Source: Welwitschia mirabilis
Taxonomy: Eukaryota > Gnetophyta > Gnetopsida > Welwitschiales
DNA: 46,319 bases
Direction: 5' to 3'
Assembly (NCBI GenBank): GCA_051453625.1
Contig: JBOZIK010000001.1
Coordinates: 249,998,128-250,044,446 of the forward strand
The position numbers were made by a program, and so were the translations under genes. The notes below the pieces were generated by a model. That model saw nothing but the letters and a program-made list of their open reading frames with translations, had not been told where the DNA came from and made no database searches. Numbering within the stretch: the first letter of the stretch is position 1; every line of letters starts with the position of its first letter. This document shows, piece after piece, positions 23,930-34,154 of the stretch.

Positions 23930-24340
23930 TATGGCTTTTCATTCACTATAGGTAGCTAAATAAGGTATTCATCAAGAATAGGTACCCATTATGAAGAATT
24001 GATAATTTATTGGATCAAATTTAAGAGATAAATTTTTCTCAAAGATTGATTTAAAGGCTAAATACCATCAGATCTGCATTAAGGATGGTGACATCTACAA
24101 GATTGCATTTAAAACAAGGTATAGACATTACAAGTTTGTAGTAATTCCTTTCAATTTAACAAATGATTTAGCTACTTTTATGAGTTTAATGAATGATATT
24201 TTTAAATTATATTTGGATAAATTCATAGTTGTACTTTTAGATGATATTCTAATATATTCTAGAGATCTCGATGACCATATTACACTTTTGAAAAAAATTT
24301 CTAAAAGTACTATCTAAGCATAATTTCAAGATATGAGATA
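23930..24340 (+). pseudogene. Reverse transcriptase of gypsy element 1
   Basis: Ordered motifs are LNKVFIKNRYPL (start of the fingers and palm), RIDNLLDQ, then after a frameshift [50 protein letters not shown] and the catalytic box [12 protein letters not shown]. The two aspartates are at 24240-24245, where intact elements have FLDD or YVDD. The second half is open from about 24040 through the catalytic box. The N-terminal part has stops. The intact enzyme would copy element RNA into DNA. Confidence 0.88.
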
Positions 24341-24379
24341 CATTCTTTTAGATAAAAATTATCTATCTAGGCCATGTCA

Positions 24380-24900
24380 TCTCTAGTAAAAGAATCACAA
24401 CCGATCCTGCCAAAGTTTAAACCATAAGGGAATGGCCAGAACTAAAGAACACTATGCAAGTTTGAAGTTTCTTAGGGTTGATTGACTTCTATCAAAAATT
24501 TGTTCTAGGGTTCTCTCCACTTGTAGCATTGTTAATAGATCTGACTAAGTTAATAAATGCATTCAACTTTAATGATAAATGCAAGGAAGAATTTCTGACA
24601 TTAAAGCTACTGCTTACAATACCACCTATTCTCAAAATTATAGACATAAATAAACCATTTACAATTATCACTAATGCTTTTACTAAAGGAATAGGAGCCA
24701 TACTTAGCTAGAATGATTAGGTGATCTATTATGAATCACGGAAGTTAAAACAACATGAGAAGAACTATTCCATTCATGATCTTAAATTACTAGCCATAGT
24801 ACATGTCTTAAAAGTTTAAAGATATTATCTTGTGGGGAGTAAGTTCCTTTTCAAAATAGATTATAAAAGCTTGAAATACTTTTAGAAATAACTTCTTTTG
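24380..24900 (+). pseudogene. RT connection and RNase H of gypsy element 1
   Basis: The frame 24478-24711 encodes FYQKFVLGFSPLVALLIDLT (the FLGL..FYR.FI..FS..A.PL..L block) and FTIITNAFTKGIGAIL (D-A-S-..-G-I-G-A-V-L in active enzymes, here Asn for the first Asp). After a shift come YESRKLKQHEKNYSIHDLKL, LLAIVHVLKV, RYYLVGSKFLFKIDYKSLKY, the E..Y...D.E..A...L..WR.YL.G..F....D..SL region of RNase H. The catalytic Asp change implies loss of activity. Confidence 0.85.
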
Positions 24901-25129
24901 AATATTGATAAATAAGATGGGACAGGTTACTTGTAGAATATAATTTCAACTTAAAGTGCATCCTTGGGAAAGAGAACAAAGTTATAGATACCCTAAGTAT
25001 AATGTTGTGCATGAGAGCAACCACTATTACATCTAATATATTTGTTTTTATCAAAACATCTTTAAGCAATGATCCATACTTTAAGGACATATATCAAGTA
25101 ATCCAAGAAGGAAAAGAAGTAGATATGTA

Positions 25130-25800
25130 CATGCTTTCATGGGATGAATACCTCTTGAAAGAATGATGCCTATGTATTTCACAATGTTCATGGAGAAGAA
25201 AGATGATGTCTAAACTACATGAAGTTCCATATGCAGGGCACCCTAGATTTATTAGAAATTACCACCACTTGTAAAAATATTACTTTTAGCCTAGAATGAA
25301 AGTAGAATTAAAGGAAGACATCCATAATTGCCCCATATGCAAGTAGATGAAGATCAATCAGGGAAGACCCATTGATATCCTTCAACATTTGGGACTACGA
25401 TAGTGGAAATGGGAATAAATTTTCATATATTTCATCATCAGAAAACCTCTTATAGGTTGGCTAAGATGCCTTATTTTATCAAAGTTAAAATTTCTAATAT
25501 AATCAAAGAATTAACCCTTCAGTTTTTATAGAAAGTTTTCAAATTACATGGTGAACCATAGGTCATAGTCTCCAACCAAAATCTAAAATTCTTATTTGAG
25601 TTCTAGAAAAGTTTCTTTCATCACTTGAGAATTAAACTCAGCTTCAACACTACATACCATGTAGTAATAGATGGCCAAACTAAAAGAGTGAATTATATAC
25701 TAGAAGATACTCTAAGATGTTACATGGAAGGAAAGCCTAAATAATGGAAGAACTATCTGCATCAAGTAGATTTTGCTTACAACTAGATGTTCCAAAAAAA
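25130..25800 (+). pseudogene. Integrase of gypsy element 1 (zinc-binding and core regions)
   Basis: The zinc-binding region reads HEVPYAGHPRFIRNYHHL, then KYYF and CPICK, the H-x-H...C-x2-C pattern, with the two Cys codons at 25329-25331 and 25338-25340. The core follows. Near 25540-25570 is FKLHGEP and VSNQNLKF (IVSDRD..F in intact members). Near 25645-25790 are TTYHVVIDGQTKRVNYILED (ST.YHPQTDGQTER.N..LE), LRCYMEGK and HQVDFAYN. The SDRD motif is mutated. The intact enzyme would insert element DNA into the chromosome. Confidence 0.85.
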
Positions 25801-25839
25801 TTTTTTTTTTGATGTTAACCATTTACAGCAATGTATGGC

Positions 25840-26219
25840 AAAAACTTTTCTACCCTAATTACATGATTAGATCCTTTATAAAGATTAGAAAAGATAACAT
25901 CCTTAGAATTAAAGATAATGAAAGATGTATTCAAGAACATAAAAAGATAGCTAAAAGTGATATAAGATTAATACAAGAAGTATTATGATAAGAATATTAA
26001 ATTCTTGCATTTTCAGTTAACAAATAGGCATTGCTAAGAATCAAGTCAAAAAGGAACTCTTTGAATATGGGGAAGTACAACAATTTAGCACCACCATTTT
26101 GTGGTTCATTTAAGATCATTAAAAAAATAGGGGATCTAGTATATAAACTGGAACTCCCTTCATGGATGTTTCAAATACATCCAGATTTCTATGTGAGCAG
26201 TAATGAAACCATACCATAA
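25840..26219 (+). pseudogene. Integrase C-terminal region of gypsy element 1
   Basis: The open frame ending at 26219 contains GSFKIIKKIGDLVYKLELPS and IHPDFYVS. This is the GPF.I...IG..AY.L.LP...IHPVFHVS block at the end of plant Ty3/gypsy integrases, just before a chromodomain when one is present. No clear chromodomain follows. The stretch 25880-25988 encodes a basic piece with IQEHKKIAKSDIR, where intact members have the Q...MK..AD..R helix. Confidence 0.8.
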
Positions 26220-26602
26220 ATATAGAAACTAGGACTACACCTTAAATTGGCAACATATTATTCTTAAACCCAAACTAAATTTTATTATTCAACTGAAGAA
26301 TGTCTTAAGTACTAGAAATAAGCAATTAAGGAGTAAAAGTATAAATGAAGTACTTATCCAATTAACCCACTATAACTAACAAACATGGGAAAACAAGGAG
26401 TACATGCAACATACTTTTCCTAGACTTTTTACTAAAGCTTGATATATTATTTTATTCTACATTATCAATGTATCTATTAATAAATGATATATCACATTTC
26501 CATTATGTTTTTAGACCATACACAAAATAATTTGTAGGAGCATGACTTCAGAAAAAAATGTGACAAGAAAAGAGACTGTACTCGAGGATAAGCACCATTC
26601 TT

Positions 26603-26615
26603 AAGGGAAAGGAAA
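26603..26615 (+). promoter_or_regulatory. Polypurine tract of gypsy element 1
   Basis: AAGGGAAAGGAAA directly precedes TATAATGTTCC, an LTR-like start (TGTAATGTTCC with one G-to-A change). A ctcgagga motif common near the 3' end of plant Ty3/gypsy pol lies just upstream at 26581. It would prime plus-strand DNA synthesis. Confidence 0.65.
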
Positions 26616-26985
26616 TATAATGTTCCAAATTTAATATTTATGTAAAAAGACTATTAATTACTAAATAAGCATAATTAATAGAAATATGAATGGATTAAAC
26701 TAAGTATGAAAAGATGTATTATTTTATTATGCAATATAAGCCTATGATATTAGGTTGGAGTAGATAGACTAGATGGATGTAAAAAATGACAACCTTGGCT
26801 AATCCCCAAGGGTTCTAGGAGGAGGACTCAAGTTGTAGTCCATGCCTTTACCTTTGATCACTAGTATAGGGATATTAGATAATGATAAAGAATGTAATCC
26901 ATTATTTCCAATAATAAAGTCCACATTTTTTCCAAATTATTCCTTTTAATCTTGACATATTATTTCATATATTTCTTTTTATGAA
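26616..26985 (+). repeat. Start of the 3' LTR of gypsy element 1
   Basis: The sequence begins after the polypurine tract. No second copy was found in the window, so its length is unknown. The end given is where the next element's RNase H remnant becomes recognisable. A richer patch at 26790-26860 is inside it. Confidence 0.4.
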
Positions 26986-26999
26986 AAGTAATCTAGATT

Positions 27000-27290
27000 T
27001 AGTAAAAGGGGTATTATAGATATAACTAAAATAAAACATTTCTTGTGATTAACTAAATTCTATAGCTAATTCATTAAAAACTAATCCACTTTTTTAGCAC
27101 TATTAATAGATTTGACATGAAAAAAATATTTCCTTCAATATTAATGAGAAATGAAAATAATATTTCCTTGGATTTGATACCATTTTTACCATAACCTCAT
27201 ACTAAATATTTTAAAAACAAAAAATAAATTCACTATAATCATGGATGAAAGTGAAAATTAAATAGGAGTACTGTGATATAGGATGATGAA
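27000..27290 (+). pseudogene. RT connection and RNase H remnant of gypsy element 2
   Basis: Plus-strand reading gives TKIKHFL, LTKFYS and FIKN with stops between, followed by STFLALLIDLT, matching the SFLGL..FYR.FI..FS..A.PL..LT block. About 90 bases later comes KFTIIMDESEN then IGVL, where intact RNase H has F....DAS..GIGAVL. Stops interrupt nearly every 10-20 codons. Confidence 0.65.
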
Positions 27291-27739
27291 GTAATAACGT
27301 ATGAGTTAAAAAAGTTAAATAAACACAAACAAAATTACTGAGTACATAATTAAAGACTATTAATAATTATTTATGCCTTAAATATTTAAATACATTATCT
27401 TCTAAAACATAAAGTACATTTAAAAATTAATCATAAAATTTTAGAATATTTATTAAAGTAACCTCTCTTAAATATGTGAGAAAACATTGGATGAAAACAT
27501 TTAGCAAAAAACAAGTTCTAAAACTTCTTAGTTACATTGATACATGATTATTTATATATTGAGCTTTAAGATGGCTAATAAAATTACAAATAAAATTCCT
27601 TAACACAAGATCATGGAAATAGTATGGAGGAAAGTAATACATGGAGAACACATCCCTCTTTGCACTATTACATTAGGTAAAACATTAATGAGAAGGAAAA
27701 ACAATGTGTGTACATGTAGATCCTTATAATGATCAAATT

Positions 27740-28790
27740 CATAAGGAAGCCATGAATCTTTCATATGTAAGTTATCTTATATTTATAATAACTTATATCA
27801 TTCTTAGAATATCATACTATTTGTAGGAATTAAAGCCTCAAATAAAGGATTTTATAAAAGGATGTTCAATCTACAAATAAATCAAATTGAAATAATAAAA
27901 GAATAATACATTATTAAAGTGTTTAGGGGTAATAGCATAAAGGGAAGGGGAATAATTATACATTTTATTAAGAATTTTATTTTTAAAAAAGATTTAATTT
28001 ATATATTTATTTATAAATTAACAAAGAATTCTCATTTCAGTTTAACAAATATCGCTAACATGGTAGACGAAGTTGTAAATAATTTTGTGATGATAATTTT
28101 TAAATTACATGATACAATAAAGATTATTATTTTAATAGAAAAATTATTTTGAAGTTTTTAGTAGAAATTCTTTAAGCAACTTGAAACTTAAGTCTTATTC
28201 AATATAGCTTTTCATTTAAAGGAAAATAGAGAGATAAATAGAACCAACTAGATCTTTAAAATGTTCGAATGAGCTATATAGTAAATAAACTAAGAAAATG
28301 GAAAGAATATTTATGCTCATTGAAATTCACATCTCATTAGTGCTATGATACATTTATATAATATTGCCCATTAGATTCCATGTATGAAAGGACTTATTCT
28401 ACTCTAATTACTTGTTTATCTTCCTCTTAAAAGAAGGAGAAAAAAATAATTAAAGGAGATACAGAGGATGTATAAAATTCAAAGATAACTACAAGTAGCT
28501 CAAGATAGATACATAAAATATTATGATGTTGAACATTAATATCATATTTTTTATATTAGAGATCAAGTATTATTACAAGCCAAACTTGAGATAACATCTT
28601 TAGAGTTGGGACAATCCATCAGTCCTTTAAGTCATTTTTTATGATTAAGAGAATAGATCTTTTAACTTATTATACTTAATCTTCCTAAATGTTGAAATAG
28701 AATTAATCTAGTTTTCATATTAGTCTCTTAAAAGCATACTATAGATGAAAGTATGATGAATAAATTATTAATTGGAGAAGTACACTAGCA
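27740..28790 (+). pseudogene. Integrase of gypsy element 2
   Basis: The zinc-binding part ends LKPQIKDFIKGCSIYK (C-x2-C with the second Cys as Tyr). The open frame 27919-28152 holds IHFIKNFIFKKDLIYIFIYK, LTKNSHFSLTNIANMVDEVV and FVMIIFKLHDTIKIIILIEK, matching DFI..LP......I.V.VDRLTK.AHF...N.......A..F...I..LHG.P..I.SDRD..F. Then KQLET, FHLKENREINRTN and, near 28330, the EFHYNTS..H region are decayed. The C-terminal part at 28460-28580 shows QDRYIKYYDVEH and IRDQVLLQAKLEI (AD..R......VGD.VLL). Strong frame decay shows it is dead. Confidence 0.78.
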
Positions 28791-31064
28791 AGATCTAATC
28801 TCACATTTACTAATAAAAATATTATTACTAAAATTAAAGATTCAAGAGAAAATAGGTTAAGAAATAAATTTATAAGGTATTTTTTAATGAAATGCTATTA
28901 TTATAAATAATAATATTGAGAAAATAATAAATATGTATAAGGGATTTAGCTTATGTTATTCAAGATTAAAAAATAGAAAAAATACTTTTTTACTTTTTAT
29001 CTTTCTATAAATAACATGTTAATTATATTTGATGCAAATGAAATTTTATAATCTTAGGATTACAAAGAAGGATAAAAAGATCTTAAGGAGGCTTCTATGG
29101 AAGAGAAACGATTCAAGAATGAATTATAGTACTAAGGAAATATGTCAATGACATGTTATAAATTCAAAGTATTATGAGATTATGAATGTATCCATTTTAA
29201 TGTTTAAAATCATTATGTAATAGTGACATAATGTTTAATTTTAGATAAATTTCACATTTTTGTAGTAAATCAAACATGTTATTAAGAAAGTAACAGAAAT
29301 ACTCATTAGTTAGGATGCCCATTATAATTATTCTCTAAGGGTTATCACCCTTGTGAAAGAGATGAAAAATCTATCATAATCTACAATTAATATTAAAATG
29401 GATTATCTAATTGAAATAAAGGATATGAAAAGGAGTTTTATAGGATAGGCTATCTTCTTAAAAAACTAGCCATGTCCCTTAGTAATCATGTATACGAGAC
29501 CTTAAAAGAAGTACTACTTGGCTAGTGCATCTAACCAGATCTCTTACTTTTGTAAATAATATAATTAAAGAGAAAACATTTAATAAAAAAGATAAGTCAT
29601 AAATTTCACTACTCTTGTAATGTATTGTTGTTAATATTTTTCTATATATACATTTTCATATCTTATTTATGTTTTTAATAATTCTTTTAATCATTTTATT
29701 TAGACATAGTTTCAAATTAATTTTAAAACATTAGATCATCACACATCCTCTACCTAGGGATATAAATTAAATATCATATTGATATTAGCTAAATTATTTT
29801 ATTATTATTAAGATTGCGTTTAAAAGAGTAAGAGATATTCATTGTATTTTTAGTTCTAAACATGTATGTACAACCTTATCTTAAAATACTATAAGCGCTA
29901 ACCTAGACTTATCCATATTCTTACATAAAGTTTGACTTATTATTGAGAAAGTAGCTATAGCTATATTTGGGTGTTATTTATTTGTTATAGAAAGTAATAA
30001 ATATTTTTTATAACTTGATTTTTAATGTATTTATAAAAATTATTTTATAACAGTGTGTTATGTTTTAATAATAAATAAAAGTAGTTTTCTTATAAAATTT
30101 CCTACATTAGATTTTTTTATTATATCAATTAATAATTTTTGAACTATTTATAAAAAGTAAAAGTTAAATTTGATTACAAAATTAATATTCTTAGATATGG
30201 TTTTATTTATGTCATTTTCTTAATTATTTCATGATGCATCATTTATTTGAAAAATGAAATTTTTTGGGTAGGTTTAAATGTAATCATAAGGTTACTTGTA
30301 GAACATGGATTATTTGATATTATTTGTTTTGTATTTTTTTTCTTTTAACAAATGCTATATTAGTACAAAAATAATTAAATTAGGATGTGTTTTCTAAGTT
30401 TAGAGATTTAAACATGATATGCAGGAATATGGATTACTACATATTTTAAAAGAAATAATAACTAAGTTAAAAATGTTCCATAATATTTTCAAGACATTTA
30501 CTACTTCTTTAACATAAAATCTATCCACATAGTCTGAAATTATAGTACATTTTTAATTTTATTTTCTCTTATCTCTAAATTTAAAACCTGAAGGACCTCT
30601 TTCAATAGTAAAGTTTTTAAATAAAATGGAAATTCATATAATTGATCCTCCTAATTGTTATTACACTGACATAGGCATCTACTATAATAAATAAAAAGTT
30701 ATCTGACACTTATAATAAGAATTATTATGTTTTCATGTTATTAATATTTAATAACATAGAGGAATAAAATCTCTAATTAATTCCCCAATAGATAAAAAAT
30801 TAAAATATAAGAAATTTCTATCAAAATTCCTATCGTTTTTGGCCATATTCAATTTTCTTGAAATTAAATATTTATATTTTGTTATTCTTTTTACAAATTC
30901 CATTTAATTTCTAGTGGATATACAAGCATCATTAATTTTATAAGTGCTATATCTTTCTAGATAATTATATTATGTATAGGCTCTATAAGTACTTAAATGT
31001 TCTTAAATCCATAAACAACCATGGCTACATTTAATGTACCATTATCAAAACATTTACATATGTT

Positions 31065-31235
31065 ATAATAAATATTAATAAAATACTATTTTGTGATCAT
31101 TTATTACATTTTAATAGAGAACTAGATTTCACTTTATTACATATTTATTTCCTTTAATACTAAATGGGCTTTGATGTATCACTATTTTGTTAAAATTTCA
31201 TTCCTAGTTTCTTTAATTATGTGATTATTTTCTAT
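31065..31235 (+). repeat. Direct repeat D, copy 1
   Basis: Matches 31790-31962 in the same orientation. Shared pieces include tcatttatt, attagatttt or ctagattt, tttattcctt or tttatttcctt, ggctttgatgtatcactatt versus ggactttaatgcattactat, ttaaaattccattc or ttaaaatttcattc, and tctagttt. The two copies are about 730 bp apart. Confidence 0.7.
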
Positions 31236-31789
31236 TTATCTCATGCTTCCCTTGATTAAAATATTATATTAATGCTTCTTACCTCATAAAATGGTGCTTA
31301 AATAAGTTCAAATATATGTAAGTATTAGAGTGTAATAGTAAATGATTAGAAAGAAAAAGTAAGACAACCTTTGTTACATTAATTGGTTGATGGAACTATA
31401 AAGAATGTATTAAAATGATAATGGATGATCATCTAAATTTTTCTAGAAAGAATTAAATAGAACCATAAAAGTGGAATAGAATAACTAATAAAGAACGTTA
31501 TACTTTATCCAAAAAAATGAAAATGTTATTAGAAGATACCTACTTAGGATACTAATAAAGAAACTATGATTTGAATCTATAAACATACGAAATATAAGAA
31601 TCCAATGTTTTAAAGTACTTCCTATCTTAAGGATAACTCAAAATTTAAAAAAATATTATTGGATAGAGTATCATTTATAAATTTAGAAATATTAACATCA
31701 CTTAAGAATTCTAGTAATTCAAGATTTTAAAAGTTCATTAAAAAACAATAAATGGCTTTACTTCATTACTATCAAATGATTCATAACTT

Positions 31790-31962
31790 GATATTAATCT
31801 AAATAAAATGAAATTACCTAATCATTTATTCTAATTTCATATAAAATTAGGATCCAACTTATTTTATATTAGATTTTGTTTATTCCTTATGGACTTTAAT
31901 GCATTACTATTTTATTAAAATTCCATTCATTTCTAGTTTAGTTACATAATTATTTTATTTTC
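31790..31962 (+). repeat. Direct repeat D, copy 2
   Basis: Partner of 31065-31235. Differences are mainly transitions and small indels. The pair could be LTRs of a very small element or a local duplication. No primer-binding site was found between them. Confidence 0.7.
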
Positions 31963-32422
31963 ATCTTATGTTATCATTTGCTAAAATGTAGTGTTCATAT
32001 GATTTTTTGAAGTTAGTATAATAGACAATTTTATGAACACATCTATAACATTATTCATCTAGATTAAAATATAATGTCTCATATTTCTTTAAGACATTAG
32101 AATTAGACTAAAACATTTTCCTTTAGGGTACCTCAAAGACACAAGAATTAGATTGAAAGATTCTCCTTTAGGTATTCATCCCTTATAAATATTTAAGAAA
32201 AAAATCATAATAATAAATGTAAGAATCTTTTGCAATTTTCCAAGTTTTATTTCTCCACATCTTCCTTAATTCCTATAAAAATAGATGTGTATAGTATTAT
32301 TAAGCATAAACATAGTAGCAGTGTATTTTATAAATGTATGCTTCATTTTTTTTTTCATTATAGATTGGTAGTATAGAGTTTACTTAATTGCATGTAGTTA
32401 TAAGGGATTTTCATTATAGATA

Positions 32423-32640
32423 TGAGAAATAATAAACTCATGAATTAAGACTATCTATAGAAAAATTATTTTATCTATGTTAAGATATAAGGTCAAGACT
32501 CATTAAATATAAATGAGTACAACTAAAAATGGAAAAGAGTGAATCAAGGGATTTCTTGAGAAAATCTCTTAAAAAGTTTCAATAATTAAAAAAATAAAAT
32601 TATAATTAATTTGAAGCATAGAAATGAAATGTTAACATCA
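32423..32640 (-). repeat. 3' LTR of the copia element
   Basis: 218 bp, colinear with 38397-38620: aataataaact, actatctata, tatgttaag, taaatataaatgagta, aaaaatg, gaatga or gaatca, atttgaagcat. On the minus strand it starts TGATGTTAAC and ends ...TTTCTCA. Confidence 0.92.
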
Positions 32641-32660
32641 CATCCTCTCATTTCCCTTTG
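32641..32660 (-). promoter_or_regulatory. Polypurine tract of the copia element
   Basis: The minus strand reads CAAAGGGAAATGAGAGGATG immediately before the 3' LTR start, as expected for a plus-strand DNA primer site. Confidence 0.75.
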
Positions 32661-32939
32661 TGATATTGACTTGTTTAAGACTAAGAAAGTTTCTAAATTT
32701 TATAAACTACTCAAAAGCAAGAGACCTAGGAAAGATATTATCTAATCTAAAAACTTAAATCCACATGATTAAAATTAATAAAGTTTTTATTTGTAAGAAA
32801 TATGATGAAGTGATGCTCGATATCTTTATTCTTAATTTAAGTATGATGTACTAGATTTTTTACAATCACAGCTATACCTATATTATTGCAATACATCTAT
32901 ATTAGCAATCTAGTAGGAAATCCCATTTCCCTAAGAAAT

Positions 32940-33420
32940 GAATTGATTCAAATAAATTTCAAGAGAGAAACATATTATACTTTTGTTAATAATAATGTAA
33001 CTATGCTTTAATTCTTTAAGGATCATGAGATAAGAAAAGAACTAAAGAAGGAATAATACTCTATAGTAGATTTACTGTAGTCAATGCTACTTTTGCAATT
33101 AGCATCTGCATAAGCATGAATCACAAATTTATTATTGTTTTTTTAAATCTAAGACCAAAATTATAGAGGGTATTCAAATACTTAAGAACATGTTTTTTGA
33201 CTTTCTAATGTAAAAGCTTTAGTTCTTACATAAATCTAAAAAGATAATTTATGATAAACTAAATATCTAATCTACTATTTGGAAGATATAATAAGCTTGT
33301 AATAAAAGAATGATATAAGGTAGCATCAATAGTAGGTAAGTTATCTTCCTTAGTAAGTCATCTTCCTTAATAAGTTTAATATTGATTAGAAGCATAACTT
33401 ACACTAGTTTATAATCTATC
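32940..33420 (-). pseudogene. RT tail and RNase H remnant of the copia element
   Basis: Minus-strand translation downstream of the catalytic box continues with stretches such as LPTIDATLYHSFITSLLYLP (the Y....G.L.YL...RPDI block of copia elements) and, further on, VKKHVLKYLNTLYNFGLRFK (A..VLRYLKGT..YGL.F). The C-terminal RNase H part is weaker, with ALTTVNLL near 33080 where D.DWAG..D..S would be expected. Stops and shifts are frequent. Confidence 0.75.
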
Positions 33421-34150
33421 AGTTTGAATTTTTTCTAGTCCTATTTGAGAAAACTTAGATTAGTATAGATGAATATATAAGGGATTATGTTTAATTTAGA
33501 TCCCAAAAAAGTAGTTCATCTCATCTATATCAGTTATTTCAAACTTGTTTTTCATCATTTTTCAAAAACTCTTATTCATTAAAGTTGAGAAGGAAAAATA
33601 TATAAGATCATCAACATATAAGAAGACAAATGTGTAGATAGAATAAACTACTTTATTATATATATTCATTTTATAGAAAAGATTTGTGAAGTCAGAATGG
33701 ATAAAAAAATCATAAATCCTTTTAAACCAAGTTTTTGGTACTTGTTTTAGTCTATATAAATATTTATGTAGATGATAAAAATTTTTAAAATATTTTTCAT
33801 CTAAAAATTCCTATGGTTGTTTATTAAATACTTCTTCTTCTAAGTAACTATAGAGAAATCCAGAAGCAACATTAAGTTGAAGAATACTTGCATTTAATTT
33901 AATTATAATGGTAAAGAAAACTATAAAAATTTTAGTGTATCAAAATATAGAAAACATTCCCTTAAAATCATAACCTTGATGTTAATTATAACCTTAGTGA
34001 TAAGGAAAGTCTTATATTTTTCAATGAATATGGTTTAGTCACATTTAGTACAAAATACTCATTTTAAACCAATTATGGAATTATTGTAAGGATGTGAAAT
34101 TATTATCCATGTTTGTTTTTGAAATTTGATTTAGCTCTTGATGCATTATA
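33420..34150 (-). pseudogene. Reverse transcriptase of the copia element
   Basis: Minus-strand motifs in order are HQELNQISKTN (AM..EL..I.KN.TW), IIGLK then VFCTKCD (IG.KWV...K), IEKYKTFLITK, LQLNVASGFLYSYLEEEVFN (QLDVKSAFLNG.L.EEVY), HLHKYLYRLKQVPKTWFKRI (LKKALYGLKQAPRAWY) and the catalytic box FVFLYVDDLIYFS. The YVDD aspartates are at 33607-33612. The last two blocks are in good condition. Upstream ones are split by stops. It would copy element RNA to DNA in cytoplasmic particles. Confidence 0.9.
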
Positions 34151-34154
34151 CATA

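Larger units (their letters stand above)
22620..26985 (+). mobile_element. Ty3/gypsy LTR retrotransposon 1, decayed
   Basis: The plus strand carries, in canonical Ty3/gypsy order, gag with a zinc knuckle, aspartic protease, reverse transcriptase, RNase H, integrase and the integrase C-terminal region. A polypurine tract and the start of a 3' LTR at 26616 follow. Integrase after RNase H distinguishes it from Ty1/copia. The 5' LTR was not found and may be decayed or lost upstream. The reading frame is broken by many stops and several shifts, so it cannot move on its own. The LTR end is uncertain. RNase H of another element starts close to 27000, so the LTR cannot extend much past 26985 unless that fragment is older flanking sequence. 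Confidence 0.88.
26995..28790 (+). mobile_element. Ty3/gypsy LTR retrotransposon 2, 3' half of pol
   Basis: RNase H, integrase zinc-binding region, integrase core and integrase C-terminal region follow in order on the plus strand, independent of element 1. Reverse transcriptase and gag are missing at its left. The left break coincides with the end of element 1, consistent with element 1 and the A3/inverted-repeat block having inserted into it. The gag remnant at 14780-15255 may be its other half. No 3' LTR was identified; ttaaggaggcttc near 29075 is a possible polypurine tract. Confidence 0.75.
28791..32422. other. AT-rich stretch, decayed and unclassified
   Basis: No open frame above chance and no recognised domain on either strand. 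It probably includes the decayed 3' end of gypsy element 2 (first few hundred bases). It contains a direct-repeat pair at 31065-31235 and 31790-31962. Confidence 0.5.

Noticed and set aside
24851-25090. 79-codon minus frame
   Set aside because: It is antisense to the RNase H-integrase stretch of gypsy element 1.
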